A stretch of 64,000 nt of DNA from Acholoe squamosa (Eukaryota > Annelida > Polychaeta > Phyllodocida > Polynoidae), in NCBI GenBank assembly GCA_949317995.1, contig OX439050.1, positions 50,221,777 through 50,285,776 on the forward strand. Reading direction: 5' to 3'. A model generated the notes under the pieces. That model searched no databases and was not told where the DNA came from. It saw only the letters and a program-made list of their open reading frames with translations. The translations under genes and the position numbers were made by a program. Below, piece after piece: positions 1 to 11,089 of the stretch (its first letter is position 1; each line of letters opens with the position of its first letter).

Positions 1-156
1 GTGTGTGTCTTATCCGAGGGGTAATTTTACTATAGAAATGTACTAATCTTACAAATTTCAGCCTTAAAATGTGCGTCTTATACGCGAAAATGCATGTGCT
101 GAGTTTGGGGTGCGTCTTATACGCGCAGCGCGTCTTCTACGCGGGAGTTTACGGTA
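1..156 (+). mobile_element. Family A TIR element, right part (cut by window edge)
   Basis: The right two thirds of the 237-bp family A element. It includes the core GAGGGGTAATTTTACTATAG, the repeated motif GCGTCTTATACGCG and the end GCGGGAGTTTACGGTA. The left part lies outside the window. Non-autonomous, no coding capacity. Confidence 0.8.
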
Positions 157-321
157 TCTTGCTTATAAGGCACATCCTGCGTATAAGACAGACACTGAGT
201 TGAAAGAAATGATTTAAAGTGCAGCTGGGCCATCGGGAGTACCATGTCAACCCTACCAGGATCAAATTGACACATTTGAGTTGCTTTTGTATTCTTTGGT
301 GCACCATTACAACATATCGTC

Positions 322-420
322 GTCTCAGTGCAACAAGGTTGTAACTGCATTTTTCAAGCTTTGCAGGAGAGGCAAAAGAAGTGTGTCAAGAAGTGTTACA
401 AATTGTATAGCACCAAGCTG
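322..420 (+). repeat. Single-ended copy of the CTCAGTGCAACAAGG repeat
   Basis: About 100 bp matching 595-706 in the same orientation, starting CTCAGTGCAACAAGGTTGTA. No inverted partner next to it. A third short copy of this end occurs near 13710. Confidence 0.5.
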
Positions 421-594
421 ACCCAACCTTATTGGACTGGGGGCTGTTGGTCCATATATCATAGACAGCTTCAGTGCTTTCACGGTAGAACGTGGTAGAT
501 AACGCTAGTCAATAGATGTTACTAGATTTGTGTCTTGCAATATCCACTAACATCTGACATGTGAAAGTTCATGCCACTCCAGATTACATCTCGG

Positions 595-796
595 CGCCTC
601 AGTGCAACAAGGTTGTATCTGCATAGTTCAAGTTTTGCAAGAAACGAAAGAATGTTTGCAATTACTATAGCACACAATTCACACAACCTTATTGCATTGG
701 AACCTAGATAATGGTAAAGAGTTAAGAGATGTTAAAACAGAAGAAAACTTAATTTTGCCGAAATGTCAGTTACAACCTTGTTGCACTGAGGCAACG
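595..796. mobile_element. Short TIR element (MITE-like), about 200 bp
   Basis: Inverted ends: CCTCAGTGCAACAAGGTTGT at the left and its complement ACAACCTTGTTGCACTGAGG at 772-791. No open frame. No clear target duplication was made out. Superfamily unknown. Confidence 0.55.
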
Positions 797-899
797 ATAT
801 GATCATGTACCTTCAGTGAACGTACCGTTAACAGACGACCATAAACATACCCATGTAGAATACCGGGTAAGTGCTGTCATGTGGTATATAATATGGGAC

Positions 900-1141
900 T
901 ACCGTAATCTCCCGCGTAGAAGACGCGCTGCGCGTAGAAGACGCACCCCAAACTCAGCACATGCATTTTCGCGTATAAGACGCACATTTAAATGCGGAAA
1001 TTTGTAAGATTAGTACATTTCTATAGAAAAATTACCCCTCGTATAAGACGCCCCCCCCCCCCAACTTGAGAGAAAGCTATAAGACTCCCCAGCATTTTGT
1101 TTGGCGTAGAGGACGCGTCTTATACGTGGGAGTTTACGGTA
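900..1141 (-). mobile_element. Family A TIR element, complete
   Basis: Reverse-orientation copy bounded by TA on both sides. The left end CCGTAATCTCCCGCGTAGAA pairs with the right end GGGAGTTTACGG. It carries a run of C at about 1051-1061 and abuts the AT microsatellite. Confidence 0.85.
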
Positions 1142-1152
1142 TATATACCCCC

Positions 1153-1153
<1 letters not shown>

Positions 1154-1190
<37 letters not shown>
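1154..1190. repeat. AT dinucleotide microsatellite
   Basis: A run of (AT)n directly to the right of a family A element, a common place for TA-targeting insertions. Confidence 0.9.
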
Positions 1191-1194
<4 letters not shown>

Positions 1195-1515
1195 TGAGTG
1201 ATACGTTGGTACTACTTTATCCAGGGCGCATGATTTTCTATGACGTCACACATAACATTTCCTCCAGTATATAAGCTCCAGCAGTTGAACTAACGGTCAA
1301 TTGGCTTCATATACTCGAACAGCATACACCACGCTGGGTGCTGCTGGAAATTTTAAACCTTAATTATCTTATTGTATTTATGTATATTGTTATTATATTG
1401 TACTGTGATATTGTGATTATATGTATATATTGTCATTTATTGTATGAATTTATTGTCTTATTAATAAAGGCATGTATAGGATTGATATTGACAAAGTCAA
1501 TTCTCACCAAACCCA
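1195..1515 (+). mobile_element. Possible solo LTR (fossil, low confidence)
   Basis: A CRE palindrome TGACGTCA at 1241-1248, a TATA-like TATATAAG at 1268-1275 and AATAAA at 1463-1468 have the order and spacing of U3-R in an LTR. No matching second LTR or internal genes are present and the ends are not defined. It could also be an ordinary promoter fragment. Confidence 0.25.
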
Positions 1516-1734
1516 ATGTCTTCTTATTTATTCCATATTAATTGTTGTATTATTATAATGTTTCATTTTTATTATTACCAGTACACTCGATCAACACATT
1601 AACTTATACATGTATATTTAAAGATAATGAAGGGGCCGTGCGCAGGTGTGGAATAACAGATAAATCACAGAGTATGTAATCTCCCACATATTATATTAGC
1701 CAAGTCTTTGTATGTGAATCTGAGGTCTCTTATA

Positions 1735-2080
1735 CCCTATAGAAGCAGCACAAATTTAGGTGCATCTTATGGGCGGGGTACTTTTACTATAGAACAGTCC
1801 TAAACCTTCAAAAATCAAGTCCTAGCTGTGCCTTATAGGGTTCACCTGGGATATATTATTAACCAATCAGATTATTCCCTGTATTCACTGCAGAATTTTT
1901 TGGGTACATTACGTAACATCCGGTACCCATCATGCTGGTTGTTATCAGTGCTTATCTAGCCAGGTGCCAGATCAAGCAATGGCCGTTCCACTAGCCGTCA
2001 ACACTAAGCCCTATAGTATTTCTCTCAACTCTGGGTGCGCCTTATACGCGAGATGCGCCTTATATGCGAAAGAATGTGGT
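1735..2080. mobile_element. Diverged TATAAGACGC-motif element with shared core
   Basis: Flanking pieces carry GGTGCGCCTTATACGCGAG-type motifs. The core at about 1855-1985 (ACCAATCA, then CGGTACCCATCATGCTGG) is repeated at 49490-49605, so both are copies of one larger element related by motif to families A and B. Confidence 0.5.
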
Positions 2081-2690
2081 AAACTGTTGTTTCTGTGTCT
2101 GGCAATTCTCTGTCTGTAGTATAATACACAGGGCAGTGCTACCTAGCTGAGCACAAACATGTAAAATATTGAAACAAATACATTGTAGTATACACTATTG
2201 TTGTCGGTATATATACCTGTTATATCCATAGATCACTTCTGCTGCAGGGCCATGACCAAAAATACTCCATGGAAGTGGACATTTGCATTCATGTCATGGC
2301 TACACAGGTTTGAAAGGCTTTAGATAAAAAAAAAGTCAACAATATTTAGCTGTTTTTATTGCAGCAGGTCACATGACCATCAGCCATTGAATACGGGCAT
2401 ATTGTATTCCATCCCCCCATTGAATATGGCGTGTCCAGTGCTATTCTATAGTAACGATTGTATCTGCCATGACATAAAATACAGCTAACTTATGGTAAGT
2501 GCCATGAACATCTATGGCAGCTAGTGGTTCCTATTTCATGAAAAAATAATGTAATTGGTCTCAAGTATCTTACTAACTACTGTACAATTCCGATATAGAA
2601 CTAGTTATCCCTTGTAGGATCCTTCAGAGTCTGGGTGCGCCTTTTATGTGGGGTAAAGTTACAATAAACTTGATTTAAACTGGGGTGAAA
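2081..2690. other. Unassigned intergenic DNA
   Basis: No gene or clear element seen. Isolated GGTGCGCC-type motifs near 2630 suggest worn pieces of the same TIR group. Confidence 0.4.
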
Positions 2691-2700
2691 CCCCCAACAT

Positions 2701-2842
2701 TAGAGATGCCACTCACTGGCCAACAAATACCAGGAAAACTGGACTATTGACACATTTTCCCAGGAATTTAACATAATTCAATACAGAATTCTTGGAATCA
2801 AAACCAGGAATTCCTGGTAAACCAGGAAAAGTGGCATCTCTG
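2701..2842. mobile_element. hAT-like short TIR element with 6-bp target duplication
   Basis: Ends TAGAGATGCCACT and AGTGGCATCTCTG are inverted repeats. CAACAT occurs directly on each side (2695-2700 and 2843-2848). The interior repeats CCAGGAA-type motifs. hAT membership is inferred from TIR style; a 6-bp duplication is known for some hAT groups. Confidence 0.6.
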
Positions 2843-3119
2843 CAACATGATTTGCTTCTACACGGGTGTATCTTATACGCTATCTAATACGTGTATCATA
2901 GTTTATCATGCCAGTGACAATACCTTCTTGAAGGCGCCCTTCACATATAAGACGCATTCTGAATTTAGCAACAGTCTACAATGAGCAGCCTCTACTCGAG
3001 ATTAATTTATCATAATTCTAGTGCACTTCCTCCTCTACCTTCCTTACTTCCTTCGTATCTGCCTAACTACATTTACTCCATTTTCTCCCTTTCCCTTGCC
3101 TCCACCCCGTGTTCATATA

Positions 3120-3356
3120 TACCGTAATCTCCCGCGTATAAGACGCGTCCTCTACGCCAAACAAAATGCTGGGGAGTCTTATAGGATGTACTTAAATTAG
3201 GGGTGCGTCTTATACGAGGGGTAATTTTACTATAGAAATGTACTGAATTTACAAAATTGGTACCTAAGAGGTGCGTCTTATACGCGAAAATGCATGTGCT
3301 GAGTTTGGGGTGTGTCTTATACGCGCAGTGCGTCTTCTACGCGGGAGATTACGGTA
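3120..3356 (+). mobile_element. Family A TIR element, complete, 237 bp
   Basis: A well-preserved forward copy, TA-bounded, with the left end CCGTAATCTCCCGCGTATAA and the right end ACGCGGGAGATTACGG. The motif TATAAGACGC (either strand) recurs about six times. Apparent open frames across it are by-products. Confidence 0.9.
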
Positions 3357-3703
3357 TGTATGGTCCCACACCACTTGCCCATTTTGCTCGTCCATCCGTG
3401 CATACCCCTCTAGTTCTTTCGATGGTGCTACTTCCATTTTTTTTTCTGTACCAAAAGTTCCTTGTGATTGCTCTCTACTCACCCCAGGACTCTCTTCTTT
3501 CCTGTCCCATCCCACCCTGCCCCATCCCTCGAGCCTTTCCTTTATTTTTTGCCACATCCCTCTCTCCTTGCGCCCAATCTTTCCTGCTCTACCCCAACCC
3601 AACCTCTCGGCAACCATCTGTCTAACACTGCCCCTCACCTCCCTAACTGCCCTTTCTTTTCCAACTCCCTTCTGTTTTAGCCTTGCAGAATATGCGATGT
3701 CCC

Positions 3704-3912
3704 TATAGGAGCCTGGACCCATCCCCAGTGGGTCCACTATTTTGAATTTCGCTGGTTATGCCAAAGGTGGCAAAACACACTGATAAGGTATTGTTTTGAT
3801 GGGTACCTTGTCCCTGGATAACATCCACTTCCGGGGACATGCTGGTCCCTACCTTATCAGCTTATCAGTGCAAGTCGCCTGAACCAGCTCCACTCCCGCT
3901 TGCACCCAATAT
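3704..3912 (+). repeat. Dispersed repeat D, copy 1
   Basis: About 210 bp, also found at 52778-52986 (same strand) and 56846-57050 (reversed). It begins TAGGAGCCTGGACCC and includes CACACTGATAAGG and, inverted, CCTTATCAGC. No coding capacity; probably a non-autonomous element. Confidence 0.6.
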
Positions 3913-3924
3913 ATATTTGACCCT

Positions 3925-4076
3925 TTAATGAAACATTGGTCGTCATGACCCTACAGGGTTGATACAGACTGGCCAGTACTTCATTAGTGCATCATGACGA
4001 CCAGCACTTCATTGATGCATCATGACGACCAATGGACATGATGCACTCCTGCATCAGCATCCCTTAAATGGTTAAG
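3925..4076. mobile_element. Fragment of hairpin-bearing family F
   Basis: Shares TTGGTCGTCATGA, CAGCACTTCATTG and GACCAATGGACATGATGC blocks with the complete copy at 54802-55057, but is rearranged and shorter. Ends near CCCTTAAATGG. Confidence 0.5.
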
Positions 4077-4264
4077 TGCAGGTTACATGTGAGAGTATTG
4101 ATGTCATACTACTACACACTGATCGGCTCCTATTGATCCCCTACCCGGCACTCGGTCAGTTAGGGCCGTTCGGAAACCAGACTCCCTTCAGAGAGTTTTG
4201 TAGTGGTTCGCCACTCACTCACTACTTACTGATACAAGTGTTTATCTACAAATGTGTAATGTTT

Positions 4265-5127
4265 GTAATATAGAAGGGGAGACCCCATAGAGAATGCTAT
4301 GTAATAGACTGAGGGGACACACCAGCACTAAGGGAGTATGAGACTGAATGGGGTAACTAGGGGATGACACATATGATGACTATGCGGGGCACTGACTCAG
4401 CTGGGATGTGTCATAACTGCATATATTAAGACCAGGGTGTGACTCATACATGATCCATCCATGACTCATCTGTGATTCATCCATGACTCATCTTTGTGGC
4501 ATTAACCCATCTAGGGTATGCTAGAACTGCATATATTATTACCGGGATGTGATTCAAACGTGGCTCATACGTGATTTGTCCTGTAACTCACCCATGATTC
4601 ACCCTATGACTAATCTATTCCGGATGTGAGTCACTAGCAGGATATGAGTCACCTGCAGGAGGTGAGTCACCTATACCACATGGGGATTGCCCATGGGCGG
4701 GGTGACTCACATGGACATGTTGTGAGTGATGCTACTGGAGAATGAAGACATGACTCAGCCTCACCACCGGTTGAACTAATGACTTTGAGGGGCTATAAAA
4801 GCTCAGACACACTGCCACTCAGGCAGGGGGGAATTATCTTCGTGGACTCTATGCTGACGAGACTGCAGAACATTGGTGGAGCTGTGAACAACTAAGGAGA
4901 TTGGACTTATAAGTACAACCCACAGGATTAAGTGGTAGATGGGTTATGGACCTTATTGCCTGATGCTGATCTCCTGTGATTGGTGTTACTTCCTGATATA
5001 GTGCTATGGCGTGTTAAGTACTGTGGACATACAGACACCTATAGGTGCATTCTCTGGCCTATTGACTACAATCTGACTACTTAATATTATTGGTGTTTGT
5101 GCAGTGTGTGTGATTATCCTCTATCAG
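4265..5127 (+). mobile_element. LTR-like promoter region (fossil candidate)
   Basis: About 860 bp with a dense bZIP-site array, the TATA box TATAAAAG at 4794-4801, a TG-rich start near 4265 and an end in CTATCA followed shortly by TGGAGCGACG, which could be a primer-binding-like TGG. No partner LTR was recognised, and no poly(A) signal was seen between TATA and the proposed end, so an ordinary retroelement promoter is an alternative. Confidence 0.35.
4393..4757. promoter_or_regulatory. Cluster of nine AP-1/bZIP sites upstream of a TATA box
   Basis: Exact TGACTCA or TGAGTCA heptamers start at 4393, 4440, 4462, 4484, 4627, 4645, 4663, 4703 and 4751. Several near matches (TGATTCA) lie between them. 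Spacings of 22, 22, 18 and 18 bp suggest local duplication of a site-bearing unit. TATAAAAG follows at 4794. Confidence 0.7.
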
Positions 5128-5129
5128 AA

Positions 5130-5690
5130 AAATGGAGCGACGTGCATTGGCACAGAGGGCTCAGGGTGACTTTTCCCGCGTTTTTTGAAAGGCGTCCAAA
5201 CCGTCTCACTTTTAGACGCTGTTTTCAAAACAAATAGAAACAAAGAGAGAAAAGTCCAGCCCGGAGGTAAACCTATGGAAAACTGCATTGGTGAAAAAGA
5301 AAAAGTCAGGACTATTTTTATTTATAAAAAATCACTATAAATTAGCAACTACATATTTAAATGTGGTATTTGCATACATAGGAAGACAAATATGTAAACT
5401 ATCGAACATAGCAATTTTATTGATGTGTCACTATTATTTCTTACAGAAAATTTCAACTGCAAAATGTAACATGAATGACTTTTATCATACACCACCTACC
5501 CGGCGGTACAGACTCAGGGTGGTCCCTGAGCCAATAAAGCTAAGATCCTTAAAGACCTCTTATGAGTGCTTATTGGACTAGTGCAGTGCGCGGGTATTGG
5601 TCCAGAAGTATAACTATTGGATGATATATCTGGGAGAATAACTTGTATATGACTACTTTGGTATGGAGAATACAAGGTGAGCTTTACGAC
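5130..5690 (+). repeat. Retroelement leader-like repeat with intron-like boundaries, copy 1
   Basis: Matches 30760-31500 in order: GGCTCAGGGT, TTTAGACGCT, AGAGAGAAAAGTC, an AT-rich stretch, a pyrimidine tract ending TTCTTACAG, then GAAAAT...ACACCACC. GGAG|GTAAAC at 5266 and the TTACAG acceptor at 5446 look like splice sites around a 180-bp intron. AATAAAGC at 5532 could end a transcript. Function unknown. Confidence 0.5.
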
Positions 5691-5699
5691 CCTCTTATC

Positions 5700-6342
5700 A
5701 CCCTAAATTGACCCCACTATCCCATCCAGCGCAGTTTCCTATCTCCCGAACGCACCCCTGCAGCTTACAAAGAATAAATACTGGGAAGACTTCCTGGAAA
5801 TGACACACCCTGAAGAGGTGGGATCCGGAGAAGTGCGGGGATGCAACCCCCACCCCAGGGCTCTACCCATTTTAGGGGAAATTTTCCATTTCCAAACAGT
5901 GAATTGGGGGCCCCAACTTTGAATTCCTGGATTTGCCATTGACCATGTGGTTGTGAAACCAGTTGTAATGTGAAGTTACTTCCTCCTTTGTCTTTTTGGT
6001 CTATTCGTTCTGTGGCCAGATGAATGAATGCAGAAAATGTAAATTAGGCCTAAAAGTTTTTATGTATTTTCATGTACATGTATCAATTCATGCTGAAAAA
6101 TATCAGGTGGGGTAGGTCGGATATTATTTCCCTTAATTAGTACGACAAAGAGGCACGACGCCCACGACACATGGGTCAATTGATTCAAAAACATGCAATT
6201 TCCTGAAAATTGAAGAAAGAGTTCTAGGGTCGGTCCTATTTTGCTAGGTAGATTCAGGTTATCTGAAACATTTCTCTCCTTTTTTGACTTATTTACTGGC
6301 GCCGCATGGTTGATGAAAAAGTGGCGAGTTTACATGTACATG
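5700..6342. other. Unassigned DNA
   Basis: No gene seen. The end at 5925-5941 (GGATTTGCCATTG) resembles the terminus of a CAGTGGC-type TIR element, but I could not find its partner. Confidence 0.3.
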
Positions 6343-6579
6343 TACCGTAATCTCCCGCATATAAGACGCGTCCTCTACGCCAAACAAAATGCTGGTGCGT
6401 CTTATAGGATTTCCTCAAGTTTGGGGTGCGTCTTATATGAGGGGTACTTTTACTATAGAAATGTACTAATTTAACAAAATTGAGCCCTAAGAGGTGTGTC
6501 TTATACGCGAAAATGCTTCTACCAAGAAGGGGGTGCATCCTATACGCGCAACGCGTCTTCTATGCGGGAGATTACGGTA
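6343..6579 (+). mobile_element. Family A TIR element, complete, 237 bp
   Basis: Forward copy with TA at both borders (GTAC context). Lacks the CATGTGCTGAGTTTGG segment seen in others, having CTTCTACCAAGAAGG instead, so it is a subfamily variant. Confidence 0.88.
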
Positions 6580-7770
6580 CTAACACATGATAATCATTCA
6601 TCGCGACAGAGGTCTTTAAAGGCCCATGTATCCACCCCTCAGTGTTCATCAATCATGCTCACACAGGATGGCCTTAGAAAACAGCCATCTAACATGTCTT
6701 TCTCCCTTTACCATCTAAACTCTCTGTTCTACACAATAGCGGTATCATCGACCTTAACTCTAGCACTCCGTACAACCTTGACTCCTCGTGTCTTTGTCAG
6801 GATGGTCGTCTTTAAACAGGCCTGTCCCCGTTGAGATAACTCCACCCTCTTTCTCGTTCAGTATATATATAAAGTCTGGTATAGTACATGACGTTAAGGG
6901 AGTAGCGGAGGCGTGGAATAAGATGAAATTACTTAAAGATATCAATTTGTGTAATAAGCTTGCGTATAAGGGTGCCTGGATAAATTTCAATACGATAACT
7001 AGAGCTTGAATACTGACGGCCGTTGCTGGTGTAAGTGAAAATGCATTCTTCTCCTAAATAAAATATCTTTTAAACCCCAGACTAACCAGATGATGTAATT
7101 GGCCGTACTCAATAAACCTCTAAAATACTTCTAGAAAGCATTAAAAAAACCTTAGCTATCATTTCTAGGCTTCGTGATATTGGTTAAGACATTTGTAGCA
7201 GAAAAGGCGCCTATTTGTTTTGCTTTGTAAATGGCACTGCAAACATGACTCAAGACAAAATCGCAATGAACATCTACAGATACTGATGACATCGGCTTAC
7301 TCTGACCCTATCAATATATTATGACTACTCCAAGTGTTGTTCCAAATTTCAACATATTTATGATGTCACTAAACGAGTCAGTAAGGAATAGTTTATTGCT
7401 ACAGACGTCCAAAAAGATAACATTATAGTTACACTAAAAAAAACATCAATACTGAAAATAGGCTCTCACGTGACATCATGTAACCTGCATTGGAATATGT
7501 AGTACGATTGTCATTGGATTTTAACTTGTATTTTAGATCATTCATTCATGCTTACATTAATGAATCATGCCAGTGGGACCGTTATACCGAGTTAATCCAC
7601 TTCTGGAGAGTTGCCATGATGCTCTTTGAAATGCAACAACTGTGATTTATTCATTGCACTAAGAAATGAATATGAAGCCTTCAGGCATAATCATATAGGG
7701 TAAGACTAGTAATGTAAACAACTAAGATTGCCACTCGCTCTATCCTCTCAAATCTAACAATAGGCTGTGC
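6580..7770. other. Unassigned DNA
   Basis: AT-rich, with only short open frames lacking recognisable motifs. No gene or TIR element found. Confidence 0.4.
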
Positions 7771-7775
7771 CAGTT

Positions 7776-7940
7776 CATGGGCGTGGGAAGCAGTTTCAGA
7801 GTGGGTGGGACCAGGGGGGTTTTCTGCAATTTGTGACCTCCCTTTGCTTGACCTTTTAGTTTTGACCTTTTGATGAGTTGGCCAAACGTGGGGGGGGGGA
7901 CATGTCCCCCCTGCCCCCCCCCCTGCTTTCCGCGCCCATG
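7776..7940. mobile_element. hAT-like TIR element with 5-bp duplication
   Basis: Ends CATGGGCGTGGGAAGCAG and CTGCTTTCCGCGCCCATG, flanked by CAGTT on both sides (7771-7775, 7941-7945). An inverted copy lies at 25173-25326. The GC-rich G/C runs near the right end are part of the element. Confidence 0.7.
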
Positions 7941-8039
7941 CAGTTATTGTATTCCAATGTAAAGGAACCAGCTTTTATCACGACTCTGGGTGGCACAATC
8001 TGAGCTTATCACTATGTAGACAATGTCTGTGTGACACAA

Positions 8040-9080
8040 TTAGGGACATCGGATGGCACAATGTGGGCACTGGGACACTGTATGGCAGAATCTGGAATCT
8101 GGGTACAATGTGGAACAATGTGGGCACTGGGTGGTACAATGTGGCACTGGGTGGCACCATGTGGGCACTGGGTGGTACAATGTGGCACTGGGTGACACAA
8201 TGTGGGAACCAAGTGATACATTGGAGGCACAATGTGGGCACTGTGTGTACACAATATGGGCACTGTGTGGCACAATGTGGTACCATGTGGACACTGTGGT
8301 ACAATGTGGACACTGTGAGGTACAATGTGGACACTGTGTGGTACAATGTGGACACTGTGTGGTACCATGTGGACACTGTGTGGTAAATGTGGACAATGTG
8401 TGGTACATTGTGGACACTGTGTGGTACAATGTGGACACTGTGTGGTACATTGTGGACACTGTGTGGTACAATGTGGACAATGTGTGGTACATTGTGGACA
8501 CTGTGTGGTACAATGTGGACACTGTGTGGTACATTGTGGACACTGTGGTACAATGTGGACAATGTGTGGTACATTGTGGACACTGTGTGGTACAATGTGG
8601 ACACTGTGTGGTACATTGTGGACACTGTGTGGTACAATGTGGACAATGTGTGGTACATTGTGGACAATGTGTGGTACAATGTGGCACTATATCACACAAT
8701 GTGGCACTATATCACACAATGTGGACAATGTGTGGTACATTGTGGACAATGTGTGGTACATTGTGGACAATGTGTGGTACAATGTGGTACTATATCACAC
8801 AATGTGGGCACTGTGATGCACAATGTGCGCACAGTAATGCACAAAGTAGAAACTGAAAATGTTGATGCTTTCTGGCACAGTGTGGACAGTATGTCACAAA
8901 CGTGGCAGCTAGTTGGTGCAATGTGAAATTGTGTGGCATCATAATGTGGAAACTATGGCACATGGTGGCAGAATCTGGACACTGCGTCAGACATTATGGA
9001 CAGTATGTGGCACAATGTGGAAACTGTGTCACATAATGTGGGCACTGAGTGATACATTGTAGGCACTGTGTGATACACTG
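8040..9080. repeat. 21-bp minisatellite, unit GGTACAATGTGGACACTGTGT
   Basis: About 50 tandem units, most regular at 8290-8770, alternating CACTGTG/CAATGTG and ACAATG/ACATTG variants, worn at both flanks. Because 21 is a multiple of three and the unit lacks stops, long open frames appear on both strands; these are artefacts of the repeat. Confidence 0.9.
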
Positions 9081-9310
9081 TAGGTACTCTATGTAGTACA
9101 CTCTGGAGCCCACTTTTCTACCTTGCCTTCTGTCATTACGCTACATGCCCGTTCTACTGGGTTGGCTGACATAATTGTACCCTGGTGATATTTAGGTATC
9201 TAGGTGACGGTGAAGCTATGGTCTACTGTGTAGACAAAGCTCACATAGGGAGAGAATCAGAGTGGAAAGGGGGTTTGGAAAGATTGCTAGTGGGAGAGAG
9301 GATGGACTGA

Positions 9311-9312
<2 letters not shown>

Positions 9313-9350
<38 letters not shown>

Positions 9351-9427
9351 CAGAGAGACAGAGACAGACAGACAGACAGAGACAGACAGAGAGAGACAGA
9401 CAGAGAGAGACAGACAGAGACAGAGAG
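9313..9427. repeat. GA / CAGA microsatellite
   Basis: A (GA)n tract at about 9316-9340, then mixed CAGA and GACAGA repeats to 9427. Simple sequence; open frames here (SLSLSL on the reverse strand) are not genes. Confidence 0.92.
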
Positions 9428-9429
9428 TT

Positions 9430-9905
9430 GCTGATGATCATGAGACATCATGACGTGATTGAGATGGTTAGCTGCTGAAGTAGTGGTGGTAAGGAGAATG
9501 TATGTAGAAGTGTAATTTAAAATATGCGTAGAAATGTAATGTGGAATCCCATTAACTACATCAAACAGAGGCATACAGTCTAGAGTAAATCTGGATGAAT
9601 GTATGTTCTATATCCACAGTGTTTCATATTAGAGTATTTATATCCAGATCTGTGAGTGTCAACCTTTACCGCAGCCCACCAGGCATGTATCATTCAGGTA
9701 GCATGTCTGGGGATTGCCCTGCCCCATGACAAAGGGTAAACTAATTATATGCCCATCTAAAATACAATATTGGTGGCAATATTGTTCATTTCTATCACCA
9801 ACAATGTGTATCAACCTTTAAAATACGACATGATCTTCCAAGATTTCAAGTTTATGGTCAGCATGATTAAAATGGCGAGTTTATACTTATCATGGACGAA
9901 TTAAT
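9430..9905. other. Unassigned DNA
   Basis: No gene or element recognised. Confidence 0.4.
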
Positions 9906-9906
9906 G

Positions 9907-10053
9907 CAGGGGCGTAGGACGCAAATTTTTATTGGGGGGCCCAGGGGTCTCGGTTGGGAGGGCCTGCTATAATTTTATATAGGCTTATATAGGGAACCTC
10001 TTCATTATTGGGGGGCCCAGGCCCCCCTGGCCCCCGCTTTTCCTACGCCCCTG
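9907..10053. mobile_element. hAT-like TIR element CAGGGGCGTAGG, copy 1
   Basis: Ends CAGGGGCGTAGG and CCTACGCCCCTG, 147 bp, flanked by TAATG (9902-9906 and 10054-10058). A second copy is at 32028-32168. Its TIR is close to that of the 7776 element (GGGCGTRGGAAGCA), which suggests one transposase group. Confidence 0.7.
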
Positions 10054-10555
10054 TAATGCGGCAATAGACAAAGTGCAGTTACATTAGTAATGTATGCAGC
10101 ACATATTAAGGGGGGAAATTCTTATTTTAGGCTAGACAGTATACCCAGCTTAGACACATCTTAAATAAAATCTCATTGTCATACAACAAAAGCCCATCTC
10201 TATACATACAAGCAGTGAGACCTGCTTAAGTTTCTTAAATCTTAATAGATTGATCAGTTCTTCTTAGAAAATGCAATCAAGTATTGGCAAATCACTCACT
10301 TGGCACCGCATTGGTGTTTTACAGCCGCAAATATAAAAAACATGAAGCCTTGTGGCTTGAGGTCGGGGTACTCTGGCTAGTGTGTCAATATTGGAAGTTT
10401 GATATGGTTTCTAAGATATAGTTTGTCTATTAAATATGATTGACCTCATTCACAATGAGGTCACAATCCATGTAATGCACTAATCAGCAGCATGTGCGTA
10501 ACCTGGCGTAATTCACCAATTTTAAGGCACTGGAAACCCTTTGGGAGTGTATGAA
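10054..10555. other. Unassigned DNA
   Basis: No gene seen. Confidence 0.4.
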
Positions 10556-10574
10556 GGGGCCCTGGATAAGGAGG

Positions 10575-10790
10575 GGGATGACCCCATGTCACATGTCCAT
10601 GTTACCAAATGCTCATGTCCCATGTCACTTAAATGCCACAGTCCCAATGTTCCCTGTCACCTCTAATTAGACTTGTCATGTCCCATGTCAAATTTTAAAA
10701 AATACCTATGTCATGTCACCAATTCTTTGCCTCATGTCACTAAGGCCTATGTCACATGTCAATTTTGAGAAATGGCCATGTCACCACATC
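10575..10790. repeat. Degenerate CATGTCAC tandem repeat
   Basis: The octamer CATGTCAC and variants (CATGTCCC, CATGTCAA) recur about fifteen times in 200 bp, irregularly spaced. A small related patch lies at 16335-16455. Confidence 0.6.
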
Positions 10791-11085
10791 TGTCGAATTT
10801 TTTGTGGTCTACACCCTCGATGAAGCCAATAGGTTTGGCATGGTGCTAAGATCATTAGATGCGCATACCACAGTGGCAAAGTCAATGGCATGGCGATATC
10901 AAGTCAAGTTTGAAGAGAACGGAGTTAGCATTTTGGTGATCTCCCTGTATGTCAGCCCCATGGACGATTTTCCATGTGATGGGGCACATCAAGGGGGAGC
11001 ACTTATATGTGCGAACTACAATCCAGTTCTTCATAGGTCACCTTGTAGCCCCCTCTCACATACATTACCCCTATGTCGCTGGTGA
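10756..11085 (+). CDS. Orphan open frame, function unknown
   Basis: 110 codons starting in the CATGTCAC repeat. The part after it (FFVVYTLDEANRFGMVLRSL, then WRYQVKFEENGVSILVISLY) looks more protein-like than its surroundings. I recognise no family. It may be a worn coding piece or chance. Confidence 0.15.
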   Translation: MSILRNGHVTTSVEFFVVYTLDEANRFGMVLRSLDAHTTVAKSMAWRYQVKFEENGVSILVISLYVSPMDDFPCDGAHQGGALICANYNPVLHRSPCSPLSHTLPLCRW

Positions 11086-11089
11086 GCAC

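Noticed and set aside
900-1141. CRISPR-like regular repeats (GCGTCTTATACGCG)
   Set aside because: Spacing is irregular, the motif occurs in both orientations, and it belongs to a eukaryotic TIR element.
3257-3737. Overlapping 120-157 codon frames on both strands
   Set aside because: They start inside a family A element and run into C/T-rich simple DNA; no protein features.
8053-8926. Long open frames of 107-267 codons on both strands
   Set aside because: They arise from the 21-bp minisatellite, whose length is a multiple of three and which lacks stops. The peptides are pure repeats.
9241-9574. SLSLSL and RERERE open frames
   Set aside because: Products of the GA/CAGA microsatellite.
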